Under the pieces are notes generated by a model. The model was given only the letters and a program-made list of their open reading frames with translations. It made no database searches and was not told where the DNA came from. A stretch of DNA of 64,000 nt from contig JAVGVS010000025.1 of the NCBI GenBank assembly GCA_032718565.1, positions 3,271,520-3,335,519 of the forward strand, in the 5' to 3' direction. Positions 36,621 through 48,523 of this stretch are shown here, in pieces (positions within the stretch are counted from its first letter, which is position 1; each line of letters opens with the position of its first letter). Origin of the DNA: Distichodus sexfasciatus. Taxonomy: Eukaryota > Chordata > Actinopteri > Characiformes > Distichodontidae. A program made the position numbers and the translations under genes.

Positions 36621-39600
36621 ATGCTGCGTTCCTGGGGCGAGCTGCCCGCCTCCTCCGTGCCTCCGGGCCGGAGTTCCTTTGACCTCCTGCAGCGCGAGTT
36701 CCGGCAGGTGGAGATGCAGGACCCGCCCCTGCACCAGCCGTCCGCACCACGCCCGCCTCCCACCACCATGCTGGACATCCCATCTGAGCCGTGCAGCCTC
36801 ACCATCCATACGGTGCAGCTGAGCCAACACGCCCGCCGGCTCCGCGCCCTCCTCACCGCCGCCCAGCTCGGACAGCAGCCCCCGGTGCCGTCACTGTCTG
36901 ATGCTTCGGGCCTGCTGAAATCCGAGGACAGTGAGACGCTGCCCCCAAGGCCGGTCACCCCTGCAGTGCCTGACGATCTACTCCCTCTGGACAGCAAAGC
37001 TCCCCGAGAACCTTTCCAGCTGAGGCACAGCGACCCAGAGAGCGACTTTTATAAGTAATTATCTTATACTGGGTGCTCGCTTTCCCAATTATAATCAGCA
37101 GAATCTGACTGAGGAATTGCATTCGCAAAGTAAAGTGTGCTTGATGTGTCGTCCAATTCCTTCATTACGACACTAACCTACTGGTCTTTTTTTTCTTTAC
37201 TTTCATTCCCATCCCAGAGGTGAAGGAGAGCCAGTGACGGAGTTGAGCTGGTCCTCATGTCGTCAGCTCCTCTACCAGTCGGTCGCGACTGTTTTGGCCC
37301 ACGCCGGCTTTGAGTCGGCCAACGAGAGTGTGCTGGAGACCCTGACTGATTTAGTCCATGAGCATTACCTGCGTCTGACCCGCCTCCTGCGTGTGGCCGT
37401 GGACCGTGAGGCTCGGCTAGGCTACACACCCTTCCCCGACGTGGTGGAGCAGGTCTTCCACGAGATCGGTATAGGCAGCGTGCTGGCACTGCAGCGCTTC
37501 TGGCAGGTCCGCATTAAAGACTACCACAGCTACATGCTGCAGGTGAGTCAGCAGGTGTGCAGGGTGGAGCTGGGCAATATGACCTCAAATAAATATCATG
37601 ATTAATCAACCATTTTACCTCATGTGACAACACACATGGTAGTATGTTTTTAATGAGAACATACATGAACACACAGTGAGGAAAGTCTTAAAAGAATTTT
37701 TAAAAAAAATTAAAATAATCATCATGGGAACGTGTCGATTAGAGGTTCTGGATGTTGCCTTTAATTTATTTAAATTGTACTTATATTTAATTATTTGGAT
37801 CCAACTGCCCATAAACTTTATATGATAGGCCTACATACATGTATGTCTTTCTGCTGATTTTGCATTGGCCATAAACTAGTTGCATTCTCTTTTGTGAACC
37901 TGGAGTGTTCACTGTAAAAATAACAGGTTCAGCACCCAAAACTTTGGTACTTGATTAGGAACCAGAAGACAGCTGTGGTGATTCTGTGAAGATGCTATGT
38001 ATTGTATATATCTGAGTAAATCTGTTGCTTTTTAATTATGGACCATAGAATGTTTTATTTATTTTAAATTCAATCATTTGTTATTTAGTTTTTAAGTTTT
38101 TATTCATTTCATGGTTAATCTGCTTTTTCTGTAGCATTTATAAAGCATTTTCGTCAGCAATAGCTGTTCAAAGTGCTATATAAATAAAGTCTATTCTGTC
38201 AGCTCAAGATAAACATTATCACAAAGTCTTGCAAGCAAACAGTGTGTCCTGCAGTCTTTCTGAGATCGTCGTCAAAACTGCAAAGTTCCCAGTATTTCTA
38301 AATGGAACGTAATTCAACATCGAAGTTGTTTCGTTATACTGTACTACATGCTGTGTTGTGTGGTGTGTTACCAGTGACAAAAAATTACTCACTTTCTTTT
38401 AAAACTGGTTCTTGGCCAGTGGGACACTTTAGCCCATCTGCTGCCGTGGACTGTAGGGGACAACAACAGTTTGTGTTAGCCACGCAGTAGCCCATAATCA
38501 TTTATCAAATGTTGATGGTTAGAGGATGGCGGAACAGCAGGGATGATGACACCAGAAATGAGATCCCTGGCATCTTTGCGGTGTCTGATACACTCATAGG
38601 CAACACCTGCTGTCAGGTCTTTAAAATTCTACTGTCACAACTCACACTGGTCAACCTTTCAATGAATATCAAGTCAGCAGTGGCACTGAATGTGCAAACC
38701 TCACATTAATTGGAAATTGGTCTTATTTATGCACCATGACATGACTTTAGACTGGGACTTACAACCTCAAATTGATACCATGATTAATTGAACATTTTCT
38801 AATGATTATAATTCATTTTGTTTTAAAAATTTTTGTTTGTTTTTTGCACTGACAAGGTTTGTAATGTTAATATGTTGAACTATAACAGCTGGAATATATT
38901 TCCTAATGAAATGAGTGCATATCTTTGTGATTTAAACATAATTGAAAGAAACACACAAATGTAGTTGCAGACTGGACAGGGTGAGTCATGTGACAACACA
39001 GACTAATATATTTTTAGGGAAACTCTTAAAGAAAGTATTTATAGAATTTTTTAATTTAATCACAGTGATTCCTGGTTCTGAATGTCAGTTTCAATAATTT
39101 TTTGATTAATTGCCCAACCCTAACATGACTGGTTATTATCTTCATTGTAGGTAAGTAAAGAGCTCTCGGAGGAGTATGAGAGGTTAGTAAACCCAGAGAA
39201 GGCTCTCGAGGACTCCAAACCCCTGAAGGTCAAAGATGAGCCTATGAGCGTCATCCAATTCCCCCTGAGTGAAGAACTGGAGGCAGATCTGGCCTCAGGT
39301 GACCAGGCACTGCCCATTGGAGTTTTGGGGACATCCAATGAAAGACTGACGGGTGGTTTAGAGGAAGGACATTCCCCTCACACTTCAGGTACACTTCTGC
39401 CACATTCAGTAGCTTAAAGATGTGAAAAACTGGCTTCAGCAGGTCATTGGACTGCAGTAAGGATTTCATTCTTTATCTTCAGTTAACACTGTGAACAAGT
39501 CATTTGTCCCAAGCTGCAGTGGAATTTCAACGGTATGATCGAACACAAAATGTATATCCTTCAAACCAGTACAATTTATTCCCAAAGGGACACTCTTACA

Positions 39601-40509
39601 CTGTCACTCACATAAAAATACCAATTTACATTTTCGAGTTACATAAAGTCCATTCACGCCATGCGGTCAAGAGCGGTATGCTTTCCAGCTTGGCATGACT
39701 TAACCCTGACTAACCCTGTTATAAAAGTGTGGCCTTTATTTCCGTCCAAACACAGTGGCACTCATTCAAACAATAAATCACACCGTATCACACACTTTCA
39801 GGACTCAAACCACAACATGTCCTTTTGTAATCAGAAAAATGGATCTAACGCCTCTTTTAAATTCCCCTCTTTTAAAATCTAACGTCAGGTTTTACTGATA
39901 GTGTGAAAACAATGTCTTTACCCATTAACACTTCTGATTCAACAACAAAAGAGATCAAAGTAAATGGCACACTGTTAGGCTTTTGCAACCTTCTTTTGCA
40001 AAGAAAAGAACAGGGTTGTGACAACCAGGTTCATCAAATCATAATGCCTGAACAAAATGTTTGTTCTCACTGTGTAAAATCCACTGCAGATTGCAACTGA
40101 TAATTGTTTCACTTGGGTAATTAAACAGTTCGAATGAAACCCTGACTGCATAATGACTTGCTGAAGCCAGATGTTGACATATCTGTGCTTGTTCTGGTCA
40201 CCCTAGAGGAATAGAGAAGTGAATAGTTGTGCTGTTTTACTAACAGGAGCTGCAGCGAGCGCCTCCCCGCTATGGCAGCTGCCCCAGGTGAAGATGGAGC
40301 CCCAGGACGGTGAGGAGGGCCAAGTTTCAGGCCACGGGGTTCTAAGCGGAGACGTTTTCGAGGAGGGCCCCATGTCTACCATGAGCGAGGCCGGCATGCA
40401 GGCGTCCCCCGCCGACTCGGACGCTAGTTACGGCTCGCACTCGCCGGACTCGCTGATGGGCACGTCGCCTTTCAACCAGCGACCGAAGAAACGGATGAGG
40501 AAAGTGTGA
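36621..40509 (+). CDS. SUPT7L / STAF65-gamma, SAGA subunit, 4 coding exons, 419 aa
   Basis: Exons 36621-37054, 37218-37542, 39151-39388 and 40247-40509 (stop TGA) sum to 1260 bases in one frame with GT..AG borders. The start MLRSWGELP corresponds to the human MNLQRYWGEIP region, followed by the nearly identical MLDIPSEPCSLTIHTVQL and RHSDPESDFYK. Exon 2 (residues about 146-253) is the histone-fold (bromodomain-associated) region, with ELSWSSCRQLLYQ, NESVLETLTD and PFPDVVEQVFHEIGIGSVL. Later come SEEYERLVNPEKA, SEELEADLASGDQALPIGVL, SDASYGSHSPDSLMG and the basic end KKRMRKV. In human STAGA/SAGA this nuclear subunit pairs through its histone fold with a TAF10-type partner in the core of the coactivator complex. 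Length is close to human (414). It shares its promoter region with slc4a1ap. Confidence 0.97.
37565..37812. mobile_element. 'GGGCTGGGCAAT' MITE in supt7l intron
   Basis: Starts 'gtggagctgggcaatatgac' 22 bases after the exon donor and ends near 'ccaactgccca'. Termini are decayed and no duplication is visible. Confidence 0.6.
37813..38746. other. supt7l intron sequence
   Basis: AT-rich intron sequence; no exon or recognisable repeat found. Confidence 0.5.
38747..39122. mobile_element. hAT-type MITE in supt7l intron, exact 8-bp duplication
   Basis: Starts ttagactgggacttacaacc and ends gattaattgcccaaccctaa minus its last base. acatgact flanks it exactly (38739-38746 and 39123-39130). It ends 28 bp before the exon at 39151. 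Confidence 0.85.
39389..40246. other. Last intron of supt7l
   Basis: No repeat or exon recognised. Short open frames here have no supporting features. Confidence 0.5.
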
Positions 40510-41610
40510 TTTCGCTCAAGGAGGGCGAAACACGTGTCACTTTGGATGGAATTTTTTCGGATGGATTGTGTGTGTGTGTGTGAGAGAGAGAGTGTGTGTG
40601 TGTGTGTGTGTGTGTGGATGTGGCTGTGATTAAAACAAAGGAGTGGTTGAGAGAGAACGAGACAAAGTGAGACAAAGTATTCTGCAAATTGGTACCGGAC
40701 ACTGTTTTATCCACTTAATGTGCTGCGCAATTACTTGTTTGTGGTGGTAAAATTGGCATCCGTTTATTGTAACGGAAAGACGCAGGAATCACAACGTGGG
40801 GAATAATTATAGCCCGATGTCTGCTTCAAAACACACAGGGACATCAATCAGGAGATAATGGCAAATTAATTACAGCAGGCATAATTCTGCATATTAAGTA
40901 AACAGGTCATTCCAGTACCTGTTAACACATTTGCATTTGTCACAGTGGAAGGAGACTATTGTCTCCAAACCACCTGCAAATCTAGCCTCTGACGTCCAGC
41001 CAATTACCCAGACACCCTGCCATACCGTCAGACTCCAGAGTTTATGCATTTACAACACTGGAAAATTGTCTTTTACCTTATGAGTAAAAAGACTTATACA
41101 CTCTCTTCATCTTGTCAGTGTTTATTATGGGAAAAGCTTTGCATGTTAGATTCACAAATACACAATCTGTTGCCTGGAGGCTGTGAACAGCAGGATCAAA
41201 TCAAATCTTGTTATGAATGAATGATTTATTGAGTTGTGTTGGTAAAAACTTGCCTTCCTAAATAACCTTGACTTCAGACCCACTCTGAGAGCTGATGTGT
41301 TTTCCCTGTTTTAGGTAGAATTGAGAACATTGGACTACGGATGTGGGCAGAACGTTGCAATTAAATTTTTATTAAGAACATGAACTTTTTAAGTCTTAAA
41401 AATCTGATGCGATCAGTTTGAAATGCCAGTTTTTTGTGAAGTGGCTGCAGATAAGGAGTGTCCAATTCTGAAAAATTGATGTTGTACTTCTATTGTAATA
41501 TTACTAAATACAGATATTTTTCAGCAGCAGACTTCATAAACAATCTAGACTGACTGGGTGATATTGTAGCAGACTGCATCTGTAGAGAAAATAAAAATAA
41601 TTTCGAATTG
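40510..41610 (+). other. Probable 3' UTR of supt7l
   Basis: It follows the TGA and contains a TG/GA/TG microsatellite at 40567-40616. The first AATAAA I see is at 41589-41594, so the message may end near 41610. A non-canonical signal could place the end earlier. Confidence 0.4.
40567..40616. repeat. (TG)n(AG)n(TG)n microsatellite in the supt7l 3' UTR
   Basis: TG run, short AG run, then a longer TG run; it starts 58 bases after the stop codon and so is probably transcribed. Confidence 0.95.
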
Positions 41611-41890
41611 TGAAAACAATTGTGAAAAATTCTGAAGTCAAATCGACTTCTCTTGTAGATTAGAGTGGATGAATTTTCCTTTTGTTTCAAGCAGCAAATT
41701 AGTTGTGACGTGACATGATGTGTTTGGTTTCATTTGCTTTATGTGACGTTGCACGTACCTGCAGTGTAACTGCTGTGCACATGTACTTTACGATGACAGT
41801 GATGAAACAATAGATCCTTTGCGACTCTACCGAAAACTGCACAATGTTCTGAAAAGAAGTCTGTAGCTCCACAGCTTTGCTGTCCCAGCT
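41611..41890. other. Intergenic sequence
   Basis: No gene or repeat recognised. Confidence 0.4.
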
Positions 41891-41897
41891 TTATAAC

Positions 41898-42035
41898 GAG
41901 GCATTGGTTGCCTTATGGTAAAAGTCTCGCTTATGGACCAAGGGGTTGTGGGTTCAAATTCTTCCTGCAGAACTACTATCATTGAGCCCCCTGAGCAGTA
42001 CCCTTTATCACTCCATTGCTCCATGGAGACTGTCC
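41898..42035 (+). mobile_element. SINE-C, partial
   Basis: tRNA-like head with 'gtctcgcttatggaccaagg' and B-box-like 'gggttcaaattc', then 'ccatggagactgtccttgta'. Confidence 0.65.
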
Positions 42036-42061
42036 TTGTATTTATTTATTTTATTATTTTT

Positions 42062-42297
42062 TTTTTTTATTTGTCATTGTGAACGCGCCACAGCACAGTG
42101 CACCACAACCAAATGTGACCTCTGCATTTGACCCATCCGTGAAGGAGCAGTGGGCAGTTAACAAAGCACCCGGGGAGCAGTGCTTGGGGACGGTACTTTG
42201 CTCATGAGTACCTCAGTGGTAACTTTACAGGCCCTGGATTCGAACCTGTGATCTTCTGATCACGGGGCGAACACCCTACCATTACGCCACCGACTGA
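42062..42297 (-). mobile_element. SINE-B
   Basis: Inverted: 'tttgtcattgtgaacgcgcc', 'tgacccatccgtgaaggagc', B box on the - strand (ggattcgaacc on +), ending at the head 'ttacgccaccgactg'. Confidence 0.88.
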
Positions 42298-42344
42298 AAC
42301 ATAAGTTATTCTGGAGGCCAAAAATGTAAATGTAGAACAGTTAT

Positions 42345-42520
42345 ACCAATTGGGATTCTGGTGGCCTGTTGGCAGGACACTTCCCTGCAGACCAAAAGGT
42401 TGTAGGTTCAAACTTTTCCTACTGTCAGCTAACGCTTTACCCTAGAGCCAGCCCTTGAACAAGACCCTGACCCCTCCAAAGCTGCTCCAGGGGGACTGTT
42501 CCTGTAATTAGGAGAATATC
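42345..42520 (+). mobile_element. SINE-C
   Basis: tRNA-like head 'ctgcagaccaaaaggttgta' with 'ggttcaaac', then 'gctaacgctttaccctagag', 'gctgctccagggggactgtt' and 'cctgtaattagga'. Confidence 0.75.
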
Positions 42521-42704
42521 TGCTGTTGGTAGTGAATGTAGTTTAAAGTCCTGAGACAGCCTAAAACCACCATTTAGCCCCTGAGCAAAGCCTTAAACCT
42601 CAGAGTTATAACTAGTATAAGTGTCCAAAACTGGCATAAATACACTTGTTGCTCTTTAGTATTAATGAAACTCCAGAACTAGTCCAGTTTTTCTCACGTT
42701 GTTT

Positions 42705-42717
42705 CCAGCAGGGGGCA
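42705..42717 (+). promoter_or_regulatory. Candidate CTCF-binding site
   Basis: The 13 bases ccagcagggggca fit the CTCF core consensus CCASYAGRKGGCR at every position. The site is about 2.2 kb beyond the supt7l stop, where the gene-poor stretch begins. Single motif matches also occur by chance or in old repeats, so binding is not shown. Confidence 0.4.
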
Positions 42718-44194
42718 GTATCGTGCCACGTGGCAGCAACGTCGCACCACATCCTCATTCCAGGTGTTCAATATTCTTGGCTCTGCCTGCTTGTATTGAA
42801 CCTTCCACCTTGTGAACAAGCTGTGAGTCTGTTTCAGTGGGTTGGTCTAATCCATTCCTCACGTCTCCAATGGCATCTGTGATTTCTTCGCAGCTTTTTC
42901 TCTGTAAAACGAAAACATGTTCCAAGCTTGGTGAGATAATTATCCCCAAAGGGCTTCACAAAATTCCTGCATCTTCCTTTGAAGGGAAAAACCCCCCTGA
43001 AATAACTCCTGTTTTGAAGGAAGGGAGTATTTGAATCGGTGGTGCAGAAGACGCCACCTGCACACAGACTTTTCGTTTTTCTCTGCCAACTGATAATTCC
43101 GTCTTTTGATCAGATAAATATGGTTTGTTCCTCTTCTCCTGTCATTTTTTGGGACTACACATTCCCATGGTGACCACCTGGCTTCGGTGAGCTGTTTGAT
43201 TCTTCACTACAGGGTTTATTCCGTAGTTAATATTAATTATACTCGCCCGCTAGTAGGGAACGGGCAGAAGGTTGGACCTGTGATGCTTTTCCTGAGCCAT
43301 TTTCAATTATAATTAGTCACCATTAGATTAGTAGCGGCTTTTTGGATGGAGATCCAGTACGTGAGTCTGTGGTGATCACATATGACCTCGCTGATTCACT
43401 GTGAGATTTGTAACAAAGCCTTTCTTGTTCAAAATTAGACTCATTTCAAAAACAAAAATATTTTTGTCATATTATACCTAATTCACTGCTTTTATTTACA
43501 GAGAACCTCTGAAACCTCATTTTCTCAGCAGGGTATAAAGAAAAGGGTTGTGGCTCAGAACTGGACATCGAGGATCTAAAACTTTACGTACGTTTGCAGT
43601 TTTATGAGGTTTTCAGTAAATTAAATCAGTGTATACGTATAATACAGTATAATATGGAAAATGTGTTTGTTGCAAAACTAAAGCACGATGTTTCTGTCTC
43701 ATTTCCTCTGCAACTATGCCTTCCTTTGTTTATGGAGTGAAACAGGCTTTCTTTATTCCTTCCAAGGCTTATATTCACTTGCATAAAAACTCTACCTTGA
43801 AGTTGGATATGACTGGGGGGAAAATGGCAAAAAAAGGTGTTTTTGTCTTTCTTTAAAGTTGTTCTGGATATCAGGAGTTTCCTGTGAGACAGAAAATGTA
43901 TCAGACTCTGGGTGAATATAGGAAGCTTTTCAGTTGTAGGAAGCTAAAACCACATAACCACGTTTTCCACTGTTTCTCCTGAGAGTGTGTTACAGGTTGA
44001 AGAGTGTGCCGAGAGCGCCTCACCTCGCCTGGATTTTGTGCAGTAGAATTCATTCGTACTGCTGTTTTGAAGAGCTTCGGTTTTGGCTTGTATATGAAGG
44101 GTGGTATCATTAACTTTGATCTTCATGTGACCAAAGATAACAGAACATTCAGTACAGCAGGAGACGGTTAGTATTCTCTATAATGAACTTAGTA
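42718..44194. other. Intergenic sequence
   Basis: No exon, RNA gene or clear repeat found. Confidence 0.4.
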
Positions 44195-45025
44195 TCAGCC
44201 ATGATATTATGACTACCTGCTTAATATTGAGGTGGTCTGCGCAGCCCCGAATGCTACAAACTGGCAGATGTTTCTGATTGGTGTTGAATTTGCAGAAATG
44301 GCATTTGATAGGCTACTGAGCCCACTCATTCCATCACAGTATACTGTTGGCAGCTGCAAGATGGAGTCCACCTTGGTAAAGATGGAAGCAGATGAAATAT
44401 GTGGCCTTATAATAGCTTCAGTGTAGTAAGCTACTTGTTTCTGTGTGTCTTGTAGTGTAGCTAACTTTTTGCAGCTTTGTTGGAGCTTAGATACTTTTAA
44501 TAATCACTTCTCACAGCATCATGGATTCTTGGTTCCAAACCAGGAAAGTTTTGGTACCAGTTCGGACCCAACTTTTTGCAGCACCAGTCACCTCTTTGTA
44601 AGTTGAAAAATAGTGCACCAGTTCAAACGTAGGAACCAACAGCACTGGCACCATTTTCAGCAGTTTGAGCTGCAGAAGTTCTTCTGTTCAATCAGACAAC
44701 CTGAACCAGCCTCTGCTCCCCGGTGAGCTTTGACCTTGTTGCTGCTTCACCAGTTTTCCTTCCTTGGACCTCTTTTTGACCTCTTCCTGACCATTGCAGA
44801 GCAGGAACATCACACAAGAGCAGCAGTTTTGGCAATGCTCTGACCCTGCTGTCTAACCATCACAACTTGGCCCTTGTCGAAGCTGCTGAAATCTGTACGC
44901 TATCCCATTTTTTATGCTTCCAACACATCAACACAACAAAACGTTCACTTGCTGCCTAATATATTCCACTCGGTGACAGGTACCATAGTAATGAGGTAAT
45001 CAATGCTATTCACCCCACCTGTATA
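44195..45025 (-). mobile_element. Tc1-like transposon relic, second copy
   Basis: Begins 'tcagccatgatattatgact' and carries 'gcaggaacatcacacaagag', 'atcacaacttggccct' and 'cttccaacacatcaac', collinear with the relic at 16738-17590. No long transposase frame remains. An unrelated repeat fills part of it (44262-44560). Confidence 0.72.
44262..44560 (+). repeat. Unclassified dispersed repeat within the Tc1-like relic
   Basis: Shares ordered blocks with 24025-24300, such as 'ctgattggtg', 'gatggagtccacctt' and 'gtgtagctaac'. Confidence 0.45.
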
Positions 45026-45239
45026 TTTAGTCCTTGACGGGTATTCTATAATGAATTGTGCACACAGTAGAAAGGACATTTATACAAACTGTAACGTAGT
45101 GTGCATAGAACAACAATGGCTGTCAAAGCCATTTTAAAGGAACTGTTCAAAAGCAAGATTGTGTTTTATTGTCTGTGTATAGATCACCACGTATTCTAAT
45201 TTCAGTGGTTTCTGTAACATTATTTTTCCACAGTGTTTG

Positions 45240-45415
45240 AAAGTGAGTGATAATTTGTCATTGTGAACACACCACAGCACATTACAGTGTTCCACAACCA
45301 AAAGTGACCTCTGCATTTCACTCATCCCTGAAGGAGCAGTGGGCAGCGCCCAGGGATTTGAACCAGCGACCTTTTGATCATGAACACCCTAACCGTTACA
45401 CTACCAACTGCCCCT
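45240..45415 (-). mobile_element. SINE-B, internally shortened
   Basis: Inverted tail 'gaaagtgagtgat', 'tttgtcattgtgaacacacc', then a jump to the head region ('ggatttgaaccagcgacctt', 'ccgttacactaccaactgcc'). The middle third is missing. Confidence 0.85.
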
Positions 45416-46584
45416 AACTACCCACTGTTTACATATTCCTTTGTTATTTTATGAATTTGTTTACTGTAATTCAAAATTCATTAAATTTTAAATTTTCATT
45501 TAATTTTTAAATTACTTAATGAATGATCCGTTGGGGGCCTTGTTAAAACAATATTTCTACTTTTTTTTGTGGTCGTGTTGACAATAATGCCCCGTGAGAC
45601 CCACTAAAGCTCTCTTAAACCTTACGTAGTCTGCTAGCAGACAAAAAACGAAGGTCTAAAAAGGTGTTCCCCAATATACTGGTGATAGAGATTTAAAACA
45701 TACAGGTATCAGCAGCAATCTGCAGGAATAGTATAAGAAGGAAAAGGAAAACAGTCATGAATAAATGAACAGTTTCCTTTTAAATATGGCTTTTGTGATC
45801 AGTTTGATTCACCAAACAAAAAAATAATCTCGTTATTGAGACCGTAATTGGACTGAAATCTGATAAATGTGTAAAAAGATGGGCTTAAACTTTCTCAAGC
45901 TATTAATGTATTAATGGGACAAGTGAGAGGGGAATTACAACAGTGCAACCCTGATAATTCTACCTTGAAAGTGAGACCTAATGAATTAGGGTCCTTGAGA
46001 ATGAACCGGAGCCGTCAAGCTGAAAATGAATATACTGGCAGTGCCGAATGTTATTCAGTTTAATGAGTGGCGAGAAATATGACGCATGAATAGTTATTTT
46101 CCTCTCCCGGTCATCACTCATTCTGGAAGAGTGAGTCATGCAAAAATAACAGCATCATTTTGCTACGAGAACTGGCATCACGTCCTATAAGAAAGGAAGC
46201 CAAGATGTGTTTTGCACGGTAAATGCACAGCGTTTGGACCTACACATCACCCAACTGCTATCAAACATGAGAAATGAGGAACGGTAACCAACAGATACCA
46301 ACAGGCTTGGGTCAAGCCTCAAAAGATTGACATGGAGGTGTTAAGTGTGTGTAATAAGATACGCGTTGGAGGGTGACTCTGAAATATGGAGAGGCACACT
46401 GTAGCGTGGCAGATTCTACATGACCATTTTTAAACCAACGCTATTAAATCAGAAGGCTTTTCAAAGGAATATGAGGGAAAAAAGCTTCAATTTGTAATGC
46501 AAATATTTTGCTTTTCTGGTTTTGCTGCATATCAATCAGTAAATTCCATTATGAATGTTCCATTTAAGTGTCTTTGATAATGAG
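45416..46584. other. Intergenic sequence, possible regulatory element
   Basis: No gene found. About 45960-46200 is repeat-free and contains an AP-1-like tgagtca next to an octamer-like atgcaaaa (46133-46147), plus TAAT-core motifs. It may be a conserved non-coding element, but that is only an impression. Confidence 0.3.
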
Positions 46585-47110
46585 TACACTGAACCTAAGC
46601 ACTAAAGCATGGCAGTCTCCAGGCTTTAGTGCTGAGCTCTATGAAACACTAGGAGACCCCTCAACCTTAGCCCTCAAGCCTTAGGAGTTCCCTGGACCTT
46701 AGCCCTATGCCCTATGAAACACCAGGATACCCCTGGAGCTTAGCCCTATGCTCTGGTTCACACTAGGAGCCCCACTAGGACCTAGGACACTAGGACCTCA
46801 GCTCTAAACCCTAGGAGACACCTGGGCATTAGCTATATGCCCTGTGAAATACTAGGAACGCCCTGGACTTAAGCCCCTTGGACCTCAGCATTACACTCTG
46901 GTTGTCTCTTAGACCTTAATGCCATGAACCACAAAACACTTCGAGACCCCTCAACCTTAGCCCTAAGCCTTAGGAGTTCCCTGGACCTTAGCCCTAAGCC
47001 CTATGATACACTTGTTGCCCCATGGATGTCAGTCTTAAACTCTGGGCGTCCCTTAGACCTTAGTGCTATGCTCCACAAAATATGAAGTGTACCCTGGACC
47101 TTATCCTATG
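46585..47110. repeat. Degenerate minisatellite with a higher-order 290-bp spacing
   Basis: Variants of 'ccttagccctatgccctatg', 'aaacactagga', 'ccctggacctta' and 'ctctggtt' recur about ten times. A block of about 70 bases beginning 'gagacccctcaaccttagcc' occurs at 46653 and again at 46943, 290 bp apart, nearly identical. Confidence 0.8.
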
Positions 47111-47253
47111 AAACTAGGATCTGCTATTACAAACCAACTGTGAATAGTAAATTAGTAAAACTAGAACAGTGTGTTATGAATCCTGATGATTCCAGTGCTT
47201 TGCAGAAGTGAAGCAGAGAGCAGAAGACAATTTGATTTGCAAGAATAAAGGTC

Positions 47254-47577
47254 ATTCATTCATTATCTGAACCACTTAATCCCAGTCGGGGTCCCGGTGA
47301 CCAAAGTCTATCCCAAGACTACGGGCACAAGGCAGGGACCAACCCTGGTGGCCGCCAACACACCTCAGGGCACAAACACACTCATAGTCACACTGTATAT
47401 GGCCAATTTAATCTAACCAATCAACCTATGGCACATGCTTTTGGACTGTGGGAGGAAACCGGAGCACCCAGAGGACACCCACACAAACATGCAAACTCCA
47501 CACAGAAAGGCACTAAATCCCGGGACCTTCTCACTGTGAGGTGGCAGTGCTAACCACTGCGCCACTGTGCCGCCCAC
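47254..47577 (-). mobile_element. SINE-A
   Basis: Inverted: tail 'ttcattcattatctga', 'cttttggactgtgggaggaa' in the middle, and head 'taaccactgcgccactgtgc' at the right. Confidence 0.88.
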
Positions 47578-48523
47578 AGCCATCATATAAGTACTAATAC
47601 AAAATAAAATAAATTTTAGGTTTAATTGGGAAGGCTCTATAAGGGAAAAACTATTCAGATCTACTACCATATGACATAGTTAATGTCAGTTGCTTAAGCA
47701 GCCTTCACTGGTAATTAAGTTTCGGGCAAACACAAGTGTGAGGAAAGTCATTATCTACTTGAGCCTCTCAGGAACCAGCACCAGGAAAAAAAACCTCTCC
47801 ATTCAATACCTCACCTATTATGCATGACTAATTAAGAATTAACTTGGCTCTGATGACAATTGCCACTCCGTTTTTTCCCCTTCTCCTGCTCCTCCTCCTC
47901 CTCTCTTGGGGCCTCGGGGGGGTTTGACCTGCTGTTTGTGGCGATGCTCCACAACAGCAACTCAGAGCCGGTCTGTCCTCCACTGTCGCCATGGTTACGG
48001 CTGCTGCCACTCTCAGATGTACAGAAACGAGAGCAAAGTCACGGAGGCAGACGGCTGATTGGAGAGCAGAACGGCAGCCGCACGCATCAGTACCACCTGT
48101 TACGACCTGTACAAACTGAGTTAGTGTTGTGTGCTGGACACCCTAAGTTCCCTTTCTCTCACTGCGCACAGGGAAGGAAAATACATTTATCCATTTGCCA
48201 GTATCATATTTCCCCTATAATGACGATCTGCATGAGAAGGTTCTGTGCCTTTTAAACTATACTTACTCCTTTGTATGAAATGTGGATGATTACAGTTTGA
48301 AATGCATTGAGTCTCAAGAGAAGTAAGCCTCTATATGTTTTTATATGATTGCACATGTTTTACATTAAAATAAATATCACTAACTTCCAATTAAATGCTA
48401 CAATTGCATGTTCCAGTTGCATGTTACAATTTCATGTTCTGAAAACTGTATCACTGTCTAACAAATTGACATATTTAATAATGTTATTGCATATTCATGA
48501 TATTCACATCAGCTACAAAAATT
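47578..48523. other. Intergenic sequence
   Basis: A CpG- and GC-richer patch at about 47870-48090 has a + frame of 131 codons and a - frame of 60, neither resembling a known protein. It could be an exon or small promoter of an unseen gene, but support is weak. Confidence 0.35.

Noticed and set aside
36558..36997. - strand frames over the supt7l first coding exon
   Set aside because: Antisense shadows of a GC-rich real exon.
47860..48255. 131-codon + frame in a GC-richer patch
   Set aside because: No recognisable protein, no clear acceptor or donor, and Ser/Leu-rich composition from a pyrimidine tract.
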